From Butyrivibrio proteoclasticus P6B7 (GTDB taxonomy: Bacteria > Bacillota > Clostridia > Lachnospirales > Lachnospiraceae), in the NCBI RefSeq assembly GCF_000622085.1, contig NZ_JHWL01000020.1:1-64000 (forward strand): a stretch of 64,000 nucleotides of DNA, given 5' to 3'. Each line of letters opens with the position of its first letter. The stretch's first letter is position 1. The position numbers and the translations under genes are program-made. Positions 52,568 to 61,336 of this stretch are shown here, one piece after another. The notes beneath the pieces are model-generated. The model searched no databases and was not told the DNA's origin. It was given only the letters and a program-made list of their open reading frames with translations.

Positions 52568-53381
52568 ACTCTACATCAATTATCACTACTTCAGGATGGT
52601 TGAAGAATCTGGGGTAAGGCATTCTCTCTCGGCAAAGGCCGCGGCTGACGACCATGTAGTGGCCATTTCCAAGGTCATATTTGCCATCCACGTATTTAGG
52701 GAATCGGCCCTGGTCAGGGGCTTCAACTCCCATCTGAGTAAATGGAATTTTCCACTGTCCGCCATGGGCGTGGCCACAGACCACAAGATCGAAGTCATAC
52801 TCAGAATATGTGTCCTTCCTCTCAGGACGATGGGATAAAAGAACTTTGAAGTTCTCAGGATTAGTACCAGCCTGAGCCTCATCAAGCTGCGCTCTCCACT
52901 CTTCCCATGTCATGTAGGTGGGATCATCCAGTCCGCAGATATCAATATTGTTACCATTTAAATTGATGGTTGTTGCATCTCCATCAAGTACAGTTACTCC
53001 CACGGATGTAAGGAACTCCTTGAACTCCACTTCTGTTTTGCTCCAGAATTCATGATTACCAGTTACATAGAAGCAAGGATACTTAGCAGCAATCTGCTCT
53101 GTAAATATACGGGAATTCCCATTATCAAACTTGTTATCAAAGATATCTCCTGATAAAAGAACTGCATCCACATCCGCTTTGTCTATCATATTGATAAGCT
53201 GTGACTGGTTCTTGCCATAGTAACAGGAATGAAGATCTGTCACCAGCGCAAACCTTACAGGCTCAGCAATCTTACCATTTCCGTCTATGGAGATTTGCTC
53301 AGTAACTGGCACTTCGTACCATAAGATGATTGCAAAAAATAATATTATAATCGCCAAAATTCTTTTGGTCCACTTTTTCAA
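52566..53381 (-). CDS. Membrane-anchored metallophosphoesterase
   Basis: The 271-residue protein has an N-terminal membrane anchor (about 8-25) and a calcineurin-like phosphoesterase domain with DLHSCYYG, LSGDIFDN, TGNHEFW and CGHAHGGQW. Relatives include UDP-diacylglucosamine or cell-wall phosphoesterases of the YkuE type; the substrate is unknown. The start is probably TTG at 53381, because GCGGAGG lies nine bases before it. The in-frame ATG at 53411 has no ribosome site. It follows the 57-residue gene by 52 bases. Confidence 0.87.
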   Translation of the reverse strand: MKKWTKRILAIIILFFAIILWYEVPVTEQISIDGNGKIAEPVRFALVTDLHSCYYGKNQSQLINMIDKADVDAVLLSGDIFDNKFDNGNSRIFTEQIAAKYPCFYVTGNHEFWSKTEVEFKEFLTSVGVTVLDGDATTINLNGNNIDICGLDDPTYMTWEEWRAQLDEAQAGTNPENFKVLLSHRPERKDTYSEYDFDLVVCGHAHGGQWKIPFTQMGVEAPDQGRFPKYVDGKYDLGNGHYMVVSRGLCRERMPYPRFFNHPEVVIIDVE

Positions 53382-53433
53382 TATCTTTTTCCTCCGCAAC
53401 AATAATACCATAATGATAAGAGCTCAGCTTACA

Positions 53434-53607
53434 CTAAGCTCTTAATTCATTTTGGGAAAGTCCTACAGCTTCAAAGTATCCCACAATCTTTTCTTCTCCG
53501 TTAAGTGGAATTCCATAGTTATATAAATCTAAACCTACTGCTGCAAAGAATATAAGCACCAGTGTAATGATGATAGCTCTTTTCTTACTCTTCTTACCTT
53601 TCTTCAT
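53434..53607 (-). CDS. Small single-helix membrane protein, 57 residues
   Basis: The ATG at 53607 has GGGAGGA six to seven bases before it, and the frame runs 57 codons to TAG at 53434. The product starts MKKGKKSKKRAIIITLVL, with a very basic N-terminus, one membrane helix (about 10-26) and a short outer tail with FEAVGLSQNEL. No family is recognised. The strong ribosome site and position before the metallophosphoesterase make it a likely real gene of the same transcript. Confidence 0.7.
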   Translation of the reverse strand: MKKGKKSKKRAIIITLVLIFFAAVGLDLYNYGIPLNGEEKIVGYFEAVGLSQNELRA

Positions 53608-53686
53608 AAATAAATCCTCCCAATTGTCTTATAAGCGCCTTCAACTTATATACAAATGGGAGGAAATAAATGTTGCAAAAAGAAAT

Positions 53687-54148
53687 TTATTTAACTGGAA
53701 CGCAATGTTTATCGTTGATGTCGCAGACCTTCTGAACTCTTCTACGATACTTCTCTTCCATAAGAGGCTCGGTAGTCAGCCATGTCTTAACTACTTCCAT
53801 AGCCATAAGACCTCCGATTATCTTAGCTCCAAGGCACAGGATATTGGAGTCTGTATGCTGTCTTGCAAGAGTTGCACAAAGAGGATCCTGACAAACTGCC
53901 GCATAACAGCCATTTATCTTATTGGCGATCAAGGCACTGCCATATCCAACGCCATCACAGAATATTCCTCTGTCGCAATCGCCCTTGGCAACTGCAAGAG
54001 CGGCAGGATAAACGAAGTCCGATAAATCACAGGACTCATTATCAAAGGTTCCAAAATCTCTTACTTCATGGCCCTGAGCCTGGAGATATGCCTTGATTTC
54101 ATTCTTCATCTCAGTTCCTGCGTGATCATTAGCCATAGCAATTACCAT
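53687..54148 (-). CDS. RpiB/LacAB-family sugar-phosphate isomerase
   Basis: The 153-residue protein has the RpiB fold: it starts MVIAMANDHAG, and later shows GSALIANKINGCYAA, ARQHTDSNILCLGAKIIG. In E. coli RpiB the catalytic Cys is in ICGTGIG; here the aligned stretch reads CDGVGYG, which puts Asp at that place and Cys one position earlier. LacA-type proteins also have Asp there. It is therefore safer to call a pentose- or tetrose-phosphate isomerase of unknown substrate. The ATG at 54148 is preferred over GTG at 54157 because of AGGTAGGTG spacing. Confidence 0.85.
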   Translation of the reverse strand: MVIAMANDHAGTEMKNEIKAYLQAQGHEVRDFGTFDNESCDLSDFVYPAALAVAKGDCDRGIFCDGVGYGSALIANKINGCYAAVCQDPLCATLARQHTDSNILCLGAKIIGGLMAMEVVKTWLTTEPLMEEKYRRRVQKVCDINDKHCVPVK

Positions 54149-54316
54149 ATCTTGCACCTACCTTTCTTGATTTACATACAATAATTATAGCGCATCGTCC
54201 CTAAAGCAAAAATCCGGCCCCATGAAAGTTTAGACTTTGTTAATAAACTAAACACAGTTCGGAAACATTAGAGGCTTATGCTTATATGTATAAACTAAGT
54301 AAAGGGGTGATACTAA

Positions 54317-54538
54317 ATGGGAAGACTTGAAGTAGAGATTGCAGAATATGTTGGTAACCATTCTAGACAATATGGCTATCCTCCTACAGTAGAGGAACTC
54401 ATCAAAACCTTTGGCCTTATCACTATAATGTGTTCAATGTTTTATGTGCTTAATCTCTATAGAATTGGGATGATTCGCAACAGCCTGTTCTTTGGAACCA
54501 AGGATCTGCAGCTTCTCCCAGTTAAGACAGACAAATAA
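54317..54538 (+). CDS. Small winged-helix protein resembling the LexA DNA-binding domain
   Basis: The 73-residue protein resembles only the N-terminal domain of LexA: YVGNHSRQYGYPPTVEELIKTFGL, then a second helix pair and a hydrophobic wing-like part (YRIGMIRNS). It has no protease domain. AAAGGGGTGAT lies before the ATG, and a strong terminator follows, so it is a genuine small gene. It may act as a small regulator, or be a remnant. It is on the plus strand between genes of the opposite strand. Confidence 0.7.
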   Translation: MGRLEVEIAEYVGNHSRQYGYPPTVEELIKTFGLITIMCSMFYVLNLYRIGMIRNSLFFGTKDLQLLPVKTDK

Positions 54539-54561
54539 TTACAATTAAATATAAGAAAATT

Positions 54562-54594
54562 GGCTAGTCGAAAGTTTATCGACTAGCCTTTTTT
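54562..54594 (+). terminator. Bidirectional intrinsic terminator
   Basis: GGCTAGTCGA (54562-54571) and TCGACTAGCC (54579-54588) pair perfectly, with six T on the plus strand and a short T-rich tract on the minus strand. It serves the winged-helix gene and probably the converging GH114-like gene. Confidence 0.9.
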
Positions 54595-54602
54595 ATCATA
54601 TA

Positions 54603-55421
54603 TTACTGCGATGTAAGCTCTAAGCTGTCAGATACATAGACTGTATATCCCAGCTTGTGGCATTTCTTAATTGCCTTCTTGGTAATGTCTTGATCCTGAG
54701 AATATTCAAGGACGTAGACCTCTCCCCCAGCTTTCTTGACCTTTTTAAGGTAAGCAAGGAAGTACTCGGTTTCCTCTTCGTCATTCTCTCTGAAGGAATC
54801 ATTGTCCCAGTCAATGGTAGTAAAGACACTCTCCTGGTTAACGCCGTCCAGGACGCCTTTTATAGTACCGTTCTCATCTATGCATCTGGACACGAAATTG
54901 TCACCACCATTGATGATAACCTTCATGTCCATTGCCTTAAGGCGCTTCATAATACTAACGAGGCCTTCGTATATCTTATCCTCGTGAAAAACATAGTAAA
55001 CATCAGTGTTGTCTATAAAGAACCCATCAACACCCTTATCCTTAAGTGATTGTCCAACCTCTTCCACCAGGAAATCCTGCCATCTCTTTTCTGAGACATC
55101 TATCCAGTATTCCCCTTCCCAGTGCTCATAGGGCGCCAGAGTCAGATCTTCAAAATCCTCAAAGTAGTCCCTGAAATTCTCAAGAGATCCAACATTGACG
55201 TAAGAAAGAACTGTTCCATTCTTCTCATGTATCTGGGCAATCTCAGCCTTGGTGTAGTACTGGGCATCGATAACTATGGTCTTGCAATTTAGCTCTTTAT
55301 CCAGATCATCGAAGTCATCAGACAGATAGACGCCGTATTCCTGATCATAGGGACTAAAGAGGCTACATCCAGTGGTAAAAATCAGCATTGCAGTCAAAAT
55401 GATACTGGTAGCTTTCTTCAT
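54603..55421 (-). CDS. GH114-like (endo-alpha-1,4-polygalactosaminidase type) lipoprotein
   Basis: The 272-residue protein has a lipoprotein signal peptide (lipobox TTGC, Cys19) and a TIM-barrel domain of the GH114/TM1410 type. Typical segments are GTVLSYVNVGSLENFRDYF, GVDGFFIDNTDVYY, KVIINGGDNFV and GVNQESVF. Characterised GH114 proteins cut galactosaminogalactan-type polymers; the target here is unknown. The ATG at 55421 has TGGAGGAT before it; the in-frame codon at 55451 is not used. Confidence 0.83.
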   Translation of the reverse strand: MKKATSIILTAMLIFTTGCSLFSPYDQEYGVYLSDDFDDLDKELNCKTIVIDAQYYTKAEIAQIHEKNGTVLSYVNVGSLENFRDYFEDFEDLTLAPYEHWEGEYWIDVSEKRWQDFLVEEVGQSLKDKGVDGFFIDNTDVYYVFHEDKIYEGLVSIMKRLKAMDMKVIINGGDNFVSRCIDENGTIKGVLDGVNQESVFTTIDWDNDSFRENDEEETEYFLAYLKKVKKAGGEVYVLEYSQDQDITKKAIKKCHKLGYTVYVSDSLELTSQ

Positions 55422-55557
55422 AGAAGATCCTCCATTTAAAATTTTGATCAACTCTCTAATTCACAATCCTAAAGCATGTTATTAGCTCTGGATATATTTT
55501 TTGTTCTTCTCATATTCTCATATTTCAATGCTACAGATTTATCTGTAAACTTTCAAG

Positions 55558-55586
55558 TTGCCAAATCATCCCTCCCCACTTACAAT
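55558..55586 (+). promoter_or_regulatory. Promoter of the DUF1963 gene
   Basis: TTGCCA (55558-55563), a 17-base spacer and TACAAT (55581-55586) lie about 38 bases before the ATG. Confidence 0.6.
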
Positions 55587-55623
55587 TACAAGATAAATGT
55601 CATTTTAGAAACGGAGAAAACCC

Positions 55624-56610
55624 ATGAATTTATCATATTTCATCCATAACGTACTTTTGAAACCAAAGAAAAACATTGAGGATTTCGCGCCAGTTCAGGG
55701 TCCTAACGCTAACGCAAACAGTAACACACCAGTAGCTCCTGCTATTCCTACAGTCGTAGATGGCAAGCTCAGCATCGCAAGACAGGATCTTAACAGGCTC
55801 CTTGATGAGATCAAGAAAGCTTCTCTTAAGAAGGTTATTGCCATAGAAACTCACGTTAAGGACAACATCGCCCTTACAGACAGTAAGTTCGGCGGCTATC
55901 CATACTGGCCACAGGGCAAGGAATATCCTGTTAACAAGGATGGCAACAAGCTTATCCTTCTTGCCCAGATCAATCTTTCCGATGTGGAGGATGCTCTTTT
56001 ACCAAAGTCTGGTCTCTTGCAGTTCTTCATAGACTGCGATGACTTAAACGGCCTTGATGAGGAGCTTGGTCACAAGGTGGTTTACCACAATGATATCGAT
56101 CCTTCTGTTACAGAGGATTCTGTGAAAGCCCTTGGAATCAGAGCTGCCAGCGATCTTAATCCTGATGATGAGGAGTACTTCCCTCTTTCTGACTGCTATG
56201 CTCTTTCCTTTGAGGATTATCTGGAGTTCACTAACTTCGATGACTGGAGACTTTGGGATATTTTCTGTGATAAGTTAAAAGAGCTATATAATATCAATGT
56301 AAAGGATATTCAGGACCACCGCATTTCCGGTCTCTACGATTTCCTTCAGGATGATGATTACGACTATGTGAATGAGGTATTAAATGAGTCATCAGGTCAC
56401 AAGATGCTGGGATATCCTTGCTTTACTCAGGGCGATCCTCGTAATCCTGGTGAGTATGACATACTTCTTTTCCAGATGGATACTGATAACATGGAGGATG
56501 GAATCAACATTATGTGGGGCGACTCTGGTGTTGGTAACTTCTTCATGAATGAAGAGGATCTTAAGAATCTTGATTTTGATAAGGCAATGTACACCTGGGA
56601 TTGCTACTGA
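55624..56610 (+). CDS. DUF1963 (YwqG-like) protein
   Basis: The 328-residue cytosolic protein has a short variable N-terminus with an Asn/Ala/Pro-rich linker (about 24-45) and a DUF1963 domain (about 70-328). The family pattern is seen in DSKFGGYPYWPQGKEYP, LLAQINLSDV, GLLQFFIDCDDL, GYPCFTQGDPR and MWGDSGVGNFFM. Function of the family is unknown. CGGAG lies before the ATG. It is on the plus strand in its own transcript. Confidence 0.85.
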   Translation: MNLSYFIHNVLLKPKKNIEDFAPVQGPNANANSNTPVAPAIPTVVDGKLSIARQDLNRLLDEIKKASLKKVIAIETHVKDNIALTDSKFGGYPYWPQGKEYPVNKDGNKLILLAQINLSDVEDALLPKSGLLQFFIDCDDLNGLDEELGHKVVYHNDIDPSVTEDSVKALGIRAASDLNPDDEEYFPLSDCYALSFEDYLEFTNFDDWRLWDIFCDKLKELYNINVKDIQDHRISGLYDFLQDDDYDYVNEVLNESSGHKMLGYPCFTQGDPRNPGEYDILLFQMDTDNMEDGINIMWGDSGVGNFFMNEEDLKNLDFDKAMYTWDCY

Positions 56611-56647
56611 TACAAGCATTCAACATAGTTATCCTATAATCTTCAGC

Positions 56648-58219
56648 TTAGTAATTAACGATAAGCTCATACTCATCAGGATAATAAACACCGTTTATCT
56701 TCTCGCCCTTATCTGCAATGATCTTAAGTCCCTGATCGCAAAGGCCCGCATAAGTAATAGTGGCGCCTGCTAACTCATCATTACCATCAATGAGGTTACT
56801 AATATCATCAAAGCTAATCTCTTCCACAAACTCTGATCCATTATAGCTCCATACAGAAATCTCGTAAGCAACATAAGTAGCAGTGCTTATAGTATATGTT
56901 ACAACAAGGATCTCTTCCTGGCCATCGCCGTTAATATCCATTACCTGAAGATAGTCGATAGCTGCATTGTTAGATTGTTCCCTGTGATCATATCCAACAT
57001 ATTTACTACCAAGTTTAAAGGTGAAATTGATATCATAGTTGTCATCATGCATTTTAGTGATTTCCAAACGTCCATCCCAGGAAGAACCCTTATAGCCATC
57101 CACATAATCAGAAATCACTGCTGGATCACCGTTAATTACTCTCACGTTATCTTTACAAGTCTGCTCTTCAGCATTAAGCATACTACTATTAGAATGCTCC
57201 ATAGCCACAAGAGTAAGCTCATGATTTGCAGAAACTGCCTGATCCCACTCAGGATATCCAATCTCTTCAGCTCTCTTTGAAAGCTTCTCAACAATGGCAT
57301 CCTTCTTGTAAATAGTAATTCCAGCCTCAGTGAACTTCTGCATGTATGGATTAGACTCAGCAAAGTCCTCATCAGTTGTGATTATGTTATAGCCATCATC
57401 CAGCATGTTGTAAGTATAGTAACACTGGGTATTGCGCTGGTCATCCTCAATTCTGTAGCTGGTAACCATGAAGTAATCTGTGTCCAGATCATCAAAGTTG
57501 ATGGTTACATATTCGCCAGCATCATTCTGAACATACATGCTGTATGGCATGCCCTCATCCTCTACATAGTAGAAGAAATGATAGTCACCCTCTGCATCTA
57601 CATAAGCGTAGTCAGATCCATGGACTGTGGCTCCGCCTGAACCAGAAGATGTGATAACGCCTGTATCACTGATGCAAAGCTCACTTCTATCCCAGCTCTC
57701 ACCTGAATAACAATACTTAAGTTTTCCATCAACGTCCTTAAGGATCATTGAAAGTGAAGTTGAATCGCCAAACTGGAATCTCACAAGTAGCTCTTTTACC
57801 CCATCCTCGCCACAATCGATAAGTCTGCTTGTAGGGTCTTCAGTAAGGGTTCTGCCTGGTGTATAGCCTTCCTCAGCCTTCTTGGCTATCTCGTTGATAT
57901 CATATTCTTCACCATCTTCAAGGTAATCAGCCAGCATGTCTGCTGAACCGTTAACATCAAGATTAGTGTAGGTAATCTTCACATCACCGTTCATAAAGGC
58001 ATCGTAGAGTTCCTCGCCTGTAAGGTTTTCAGTATCAGCCTCTTCCTCTTCAGGCTCCTCTTCTGCCTCTTCCTCTTTTTCTTCTTCCTCTTCCTCGGTG
58101 CTTTCCTCTGTAGCAGCCTCCTCGTCCTCATTCTTAATAGAATAGCTAATGCCACAGCCACTAAGAAGTGTAGACGCCATGGTCATAGCAAGTAATCTAA
58201 CAACAAATTTCTTTTTCAT
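56648..58219 (-). CDS. Large lipoprotein with acidic low-complexity linker
   Basis: The 523-residue protein has a lipoprotein signal (lipobox LSGC, Cys22) and then a run of almost only Glu and Ala (about 32-66). A long outer part with beta-type segments follows, ending with a domain that contains DINGDGQEEILVVTY, an FG-GAP/EF-hand-like motif. No enzyme site is visible. The GGAAGGAAGGG site precedes the ATG. It converges with the DUF1963 gene, with no strong terminator between them. Confidence 0.75.
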   Translation of the reverse strand: MKKKFVVRLLAMTMASTLLSGCGISYSIKNEDEEAATEESTEEEEEEKEEEAEEEPEEEEADTENLTGEELYDAFMNGDVKITYTNLDVNGSADMLADYLEDGEEYDINEIAKKAEEGYTPGRTLTEDPTSRLIDCGEDGVKELLVRFQFGDSTSLSMILKDVDGKLKYCYSGESWDRSELCISDTGVITSSGSGGATVHGSDYAYVDAEGDYHFFYYVEDEGMPYSMYVQNDAGEYVTINFDDLDTDYFMVTSYRIEDDQRNTQCYYTYNMLDDGYNIITTDEDFAESNPYMQKFTEAGITIYKKDAIVEKLSKRAEEIGYPEWDQAVSANHELTLVAMEHSNSSMLNAEEQTCKDNVRVINGDPAVISDYVDGYKGSSWDGRLEITKMHDDNYDINFTFKLGSKYVGYDHREQSNNAAIDYLQVMDINGDGQEEILVVTYTISTATYVAYEISVWSYNGSEFVEEISFDDISNLIDGNDELAGATITYAGLCDQGLKIIADKGEKINGVYYPDEYELIVNY

Positions 58220-58371
58220 ATATATCCCTTCCTTCCGTATAACCTTTCATATAGTAAACTCATTTCACAGAGCTTACAATATATATACAGTTAAAAGAGC
58301 TATTATGTTGCATTCATAAATTAATCCCGCGAAAATATTGCAGGTTGAGTCAATTGTCACATTAGTTCCAG

Positions 58372-58415
58372 CACAAAAAAAAGAAACGACAGCCCCCAAA
58401 GGTAAAAGGCTATCG
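58372..58415 (-). terminator. Intrinsic terminator of the 252-residue lipoprotein gene
   Basis: CGACAGCC (58387-58394) pairs with GGCTATCG (58408-58415) with one G-U type pair; on the minus strand a long T tract follows. Confidence 0.75.
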
Positions 58416-58484
58416 CTTCAAAAGAGAGAATCTATATGAAAGCCATCCTAGGGATAGCTATTAAGTAAAGTAGTCCCAAACGAA

Positions 58485-59243
58485 TTATTTAACGGCGAAC
58501 TCAATCACCTGCGCCTCTGAAAACTCCTCATACATTTCCTTCAGAAGCGTATAATCTTTCTCCTCATGTTCTTCAAGCATATCTCTTGAATAATACGTTG
58601 CATTGTTGCTGTCGTCATACTCCACGTATGCGCTGTTATCGATCCAGACAGTGTTGTCATTGTCGATCACGTATCTTGTTACAATATCATCAGCTGCTGT
58701 ATAAAGGTAATTGCCCTTTACAGAAACCGGATATGCAGAGCCACCGCTCATGATCTTTCCTGCTTCAACAATTTTCCCAGTGTCTGACATAACAAATATA
58801 GTGGAATTAACTGCTACATTTGTACCTTCCTTGTCATAACAGCTGCTTGAAACCAGAAGGACATCTGCGCCGTCAATCTTAACGGTAGCGTATCCCATTC
58901 CTTCGGAAAGCTTGTTATCAATGATCTGCTCAAAGGATGTGCAGCCTGTGATATCGATAATCGGAGCTGCCTCCGATAGTTCTACCTCCTTTTCCGACTC
59001 TCCACTGGAGTCTTCTAAATTTGCCGAGTCTGTTTCTTTTGCCGAGTCTGTTTTATCCAATGAATCCTGTGAGCTATCCGCTCTCGGATAGCCTTCAACG
59101 ATAGATGCCTCTACATCTTCCTGAGCATAGATGGAAAGAGCCTCACTACTTCCTGTCACTTCCTCTGTTGTCTGAGTCTCTCCTCCACATCCCATGAGTA
59201 CCATGGTCAGTATCATACTTGCTACAACTGCTTTTCTCTTCAT
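58485..59243 (-). CDS. Lipoprotein, 252 residues, function unknown
   Basis: The protein has a lipoprotein signal (lipobox LMGC, Cys19), a Ser/Glu/Asp-rich linker (about 55-90) and a beta-rich outer domain (about 95-240, with VDGADVLLVSSSCYDKEG-like repeats). No family is recognised. The start is supported by a perfect AAGGAGGTGAT site, and by a TTGACA promoter at 59277-59304. Confidence 0.75.
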   Translation of the reverse strand: MKRKAVVASMILTMVLMGCGGETQTTEEVTGSSEALSIYAQEDVEASIVEGYPRADSSQDSLDKTDSAKETDSANLEDSSGESEKEVELSEAAPIIDITGCTSFEQIIDNKLSEGMGYATVKIDGADVLLVSSSCYDKEGTNVAVNSTIFVMSDTGKIVEAGKIMSGGSAYPVSVKGNYLYTAADDIVTRYVIDNDNTVWIDNSAYVEYDDSNNATYYSRDMLEEHEEKDYTLLKEMYEEFSEAQVIEFAVK

Positions 59244-59276
59244 CTGTCATCACCTCCTTCAAATATGATAATGAAA

Positions 59277-59304
59277 TTGTTACATATCTAGTAATATTTG
59301 TCAA
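59277..59304 (-). promoter_or_regulatory. Promoter of the 252-residue lipoprotein gene
   Basis: On the minus strand TTGACA (59299-59304), a 16-base spacer and TAACAA (59277-59282). Confidence 0.5.
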
Positions 59305-59435
59305 CCTTTACAATTTAGAATTGGGAAGATCTGGCAGAATATGTGCGAATAAACACGAGATATTGTGGCTAGTTTCCGATTGTATATGCTCGTTGATGCA
59401 GACTATTGCTAAATCCTTTAATGTGATAACATGAT
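59305..59435. other. Intergenic stretch without visible gene
   Basis: Nothing with a ribosome site or strong structure is seen between the lipoprotein promoter and the terminator at 59436. Confidence 0.3.
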
Positions 59436-59488
59436 AAAAGAGCTTAAATGTGAATTATTTGTTAACAATCACATCTAAGCTCTTTTTT
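59436..59488. terminator. Bidirectional terminator after the GNAT gene
   Basis: AAAAGAGCTTA-A-ATGTGA (59436-59453) pairs with TCACAT-C-TAAGCTCTTTT (59469-59486). T tracts occur on both sides. Confidence 0.8.
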
Positions 59489-59565
59489 ATAATTTATCTG
59501 CCATCATATCTTTATTTCTGATTTAACAGACACGGTCTGCTTGTCGTATTACTAGTATCATCTCA

Positions 59566-60063
59566 TCATGATATTGCAATTCTCGTATAGTACTCAAGGT
59601 CATCTTCATGATGGATTATGGCTCCGTTCTTCTGCTGGACTTTAAGGCTTGCTGGGTTATCTTTATTAACTGAAAGGTATGCTTCGTCAATGCCCTTCTC
59701 TTTTGCCTTTATAAGGGCAAGTCTAAGCCCCTCTGTAGCATAGCCCTTTCCTCTATAGGCCTTGGATACACAATAGCCTATATGCCCCGGCCCTTCTCTA
59801 AGGAAGTCGTTAAGGTAATGCCTTAGATTAACAACTCCTACGTACTCTCCATCCACATCCATGACAAAGGTTGTATCTGCCACGAAGTTTTCAGGAAGGT
59901 TCTTTCCCTCAGACCAGTCTCTCTTTTTCTCAATCCAACCAAGGAACTGGTCGTAATCATAGCCGTACACGTTGTTCATGTAGCCATTCTCGTTTTCAGG
60001 GAATGACATGTAAAGGTCATAGGTCTTTTTGTAATCTGAATCCTGTACTCTTATTAGTTGCAT
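59566..60063 (-). CDS. GNAT-family N-acetyltransferase
   Basis: The 165-residue protein has the acetyl-CoA binding motif GHIGYCVSKAYRGKGYATEGLRLAL (RGKGYA loop at about 109-114), followed by NPASLKVQQKNG typical of the family. Acceptor unknown. CTAGGAGGAG lies before the ATG. It follows the methyltransferase gene by 70 bases. Confidence 0.9.
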   Translation of the reverse strand: MQLIRVQDSDYKKTYDLYMSFPENENGYMNNVYGYDYDQFLGWIEKKRDWSEGKNLPENFVADTTFVMDVDGEYVGVVNLRHYLNDFLREGPGHIGYCVSKAYRGKGYATEGLRLALIKAKEKGIDEAYLSVNKDNPASLKVQQKNGAIIHHEDDLEYYTRIAIS

Positions 60064-60133
60064 GGGTCGTCTCCTCCTAGTCTTTTGCAGATGTTTATGT
60101 TGATATCATAGTTCTTTTCACATATTAGTTGCA

Positions 60134-60925
60134 TTACTTGTCGTTAGTGCAAATAAGAAGCAGATGGCTCGAATTTCCGAGAAGTACTCGTTTCTCACAG
60201 AAGTGCAAATGGTACTTAACGTAATTTTCGAATTGGTCATCCAGGATTCCGAAATCTGCTCTGTCCTTGGCAAGTTCCAGAACACCGTCAGTAGCTGCTA
60301 TTTTTTCTCTCTTAAGTCCTACGCTGTCCACCAGGTTCTCAAAATCTTCTATGTCAAAGCCAGTAAATATCTGTTCTTTGAAGTGCTTAACCTGGAAGTC
60401 CTCTGTAAAGTTCTCAAGAAAGCCATCGTCAAAGTTGTTGGCAAGGTAGTCGTTGTGCATGATTGCGTAGATTGAAAGAAATGCGATCATGATCACTCCG
60501 CCCTTTTTAGTGATGCGCCTTGCCTCGTCAAGAGCTGCCTTCTGCTCTTCCTCTGTATAAAGATGATACATTGGTCCAAAGAGGAGCGTTGCGTCAAATT
60601 CATCATCTTTTAGCATTGTGAGATTCACTGCGTCTCCCTGGAAAGCTCTGATATTACCTAAGCCCTCACAGTTCTTTTTAAGGACCTCCACATTGTCATC
60701 AAGGAACTCCACTGCTGTTACATCGTAGCCTTCCTTAGCCAGTGTCACTGAGTATCTTCCAGTTGCAGCTCCGATCTCTGCTATCTTGGCACCAGCCTTG
60801 ATCTCCTTGTGAATGTAGTGCATTGTGGTGATGTACTCAAGCTCGCCCTGCCTGTCTCTTACAAGTCTGCCATCCTCCCACTCTGGTGTGTACAGTGTCT
60901 GTAAGATTTCCTTTCGATTTTTCAT
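60134..60925 (-). CDS. Class I AdoMet-dependent methyltransferase
   Basis: The 263-residue protein has AdoMet motif I IAEIGAATGRYSVTLAKEG (about 49-67), an acidic VEFLDDNVEVL loop, FQGDAVNLTML and DATLLFGPMYHL. The C-terminal half is a lid that decides the substrate, which is unknown. CAGGAGGAG lies before the ATG. Confidence 0.9.
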   Translation of the reverse strand: MKNRKEILQTLYTPEWEDGRLVRDRQGELEYITTMHYIHKEIKAGAKIAEIGAATGRYSVTLAKEGYDVTAVEFLDDNVEVLKKNCEGLGNIRAFQGDAVNLTMLKDDEFDATLLFGPMYHLYTEEEQKAALDEARRITKKGGVIMIAFLSIYAIMHNDYLANNFDDGFLENFTEDFQVKHFKEQIFTGFDIEDFENLVDSVGLKREKIAATDGVLELAKDRADFGILDDQFENYVKYHLHFCEKRVLLGNSSHLLLICTNDK

Positions 60926-61021
60926 AATGCTCCTCCTGTGATGTTATTTATTGTTAAAAGAGCTGTCTACTCCTCTACAATCGTGAATAAATGTAAGTAT
61001 TTGGCGATATCGATGGATATA

Positions 61022-61058
61022 AAAATAGCCCTATCAAACATCTCTGCTCGATAGGGCT
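61022..61058 (-). terminator. Intrinsic terminator of the short peptide/RNA unit
   Basis: AGCCCTATC (61027-61035) and GATAGGGCT (61050-61058) pair perfectly, followed on the minus strand by ATTTTTAT. Confidence 0.85.
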
Positions 61059-61095
61059 TAACTTAGACTTTATTAAGCTACAGATACGCTCTCAT

Positions 61096-61203
61096 CTACA
61101 TTTCCCTATCATACATACGCAAATTAGACCCCTTAGTATCATTACCGGAGTTTGAATTAGATGAATCGTATGTGGGATTAGTTAATGTGTAAATTATCTG
61201 CAT
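61096..61203 (-). CDS. Possible 35-residue peptide gene
   Basis: An ATG at 61203 opens a 35-codon frame ending with TAG at 61096. The peptide begins MQIIYTLTNPTYDSSNSNSG and ends MYDREM; it is polar and rich in Asn, Ser and Thr. The ribosome site is weak (AGAGAG). It lies in a compact unit with a near-perfect promoter 28 bases before the transcript start and a terminator 40 bases after the stop. The unit could instead make a non-coding RNA of about 200 bases. Confidence 0.45.
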   Translation of the reverse strand: MQIIYTLTNPTYDSSNSNSGNDTKGSNLRMYDREM

Positions 61204-61237
61204 ATTGTCTCTCTTTTCAGAAAATATATTAGTCGTT

Positions 61238-61266
61238 AGTATAATTCGTAGACAACTTCCTGTCAA
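61238..61266 (-). promoter_or_regulatory. Strong promoter of the short peptide/RNA unit
   Basis: On the minus strand TTGACA (61261-61266), a 17-base spacer and TATACT (61238-61243), close to consensus. Confidence 0.75.
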
Positions 61267-61336
61267 CATAAAATATCTCTGTCAAAATTTATTAATTGCC
61301 CACACAAGAGTATATCTTCAAAGATTCGTCAATAAA

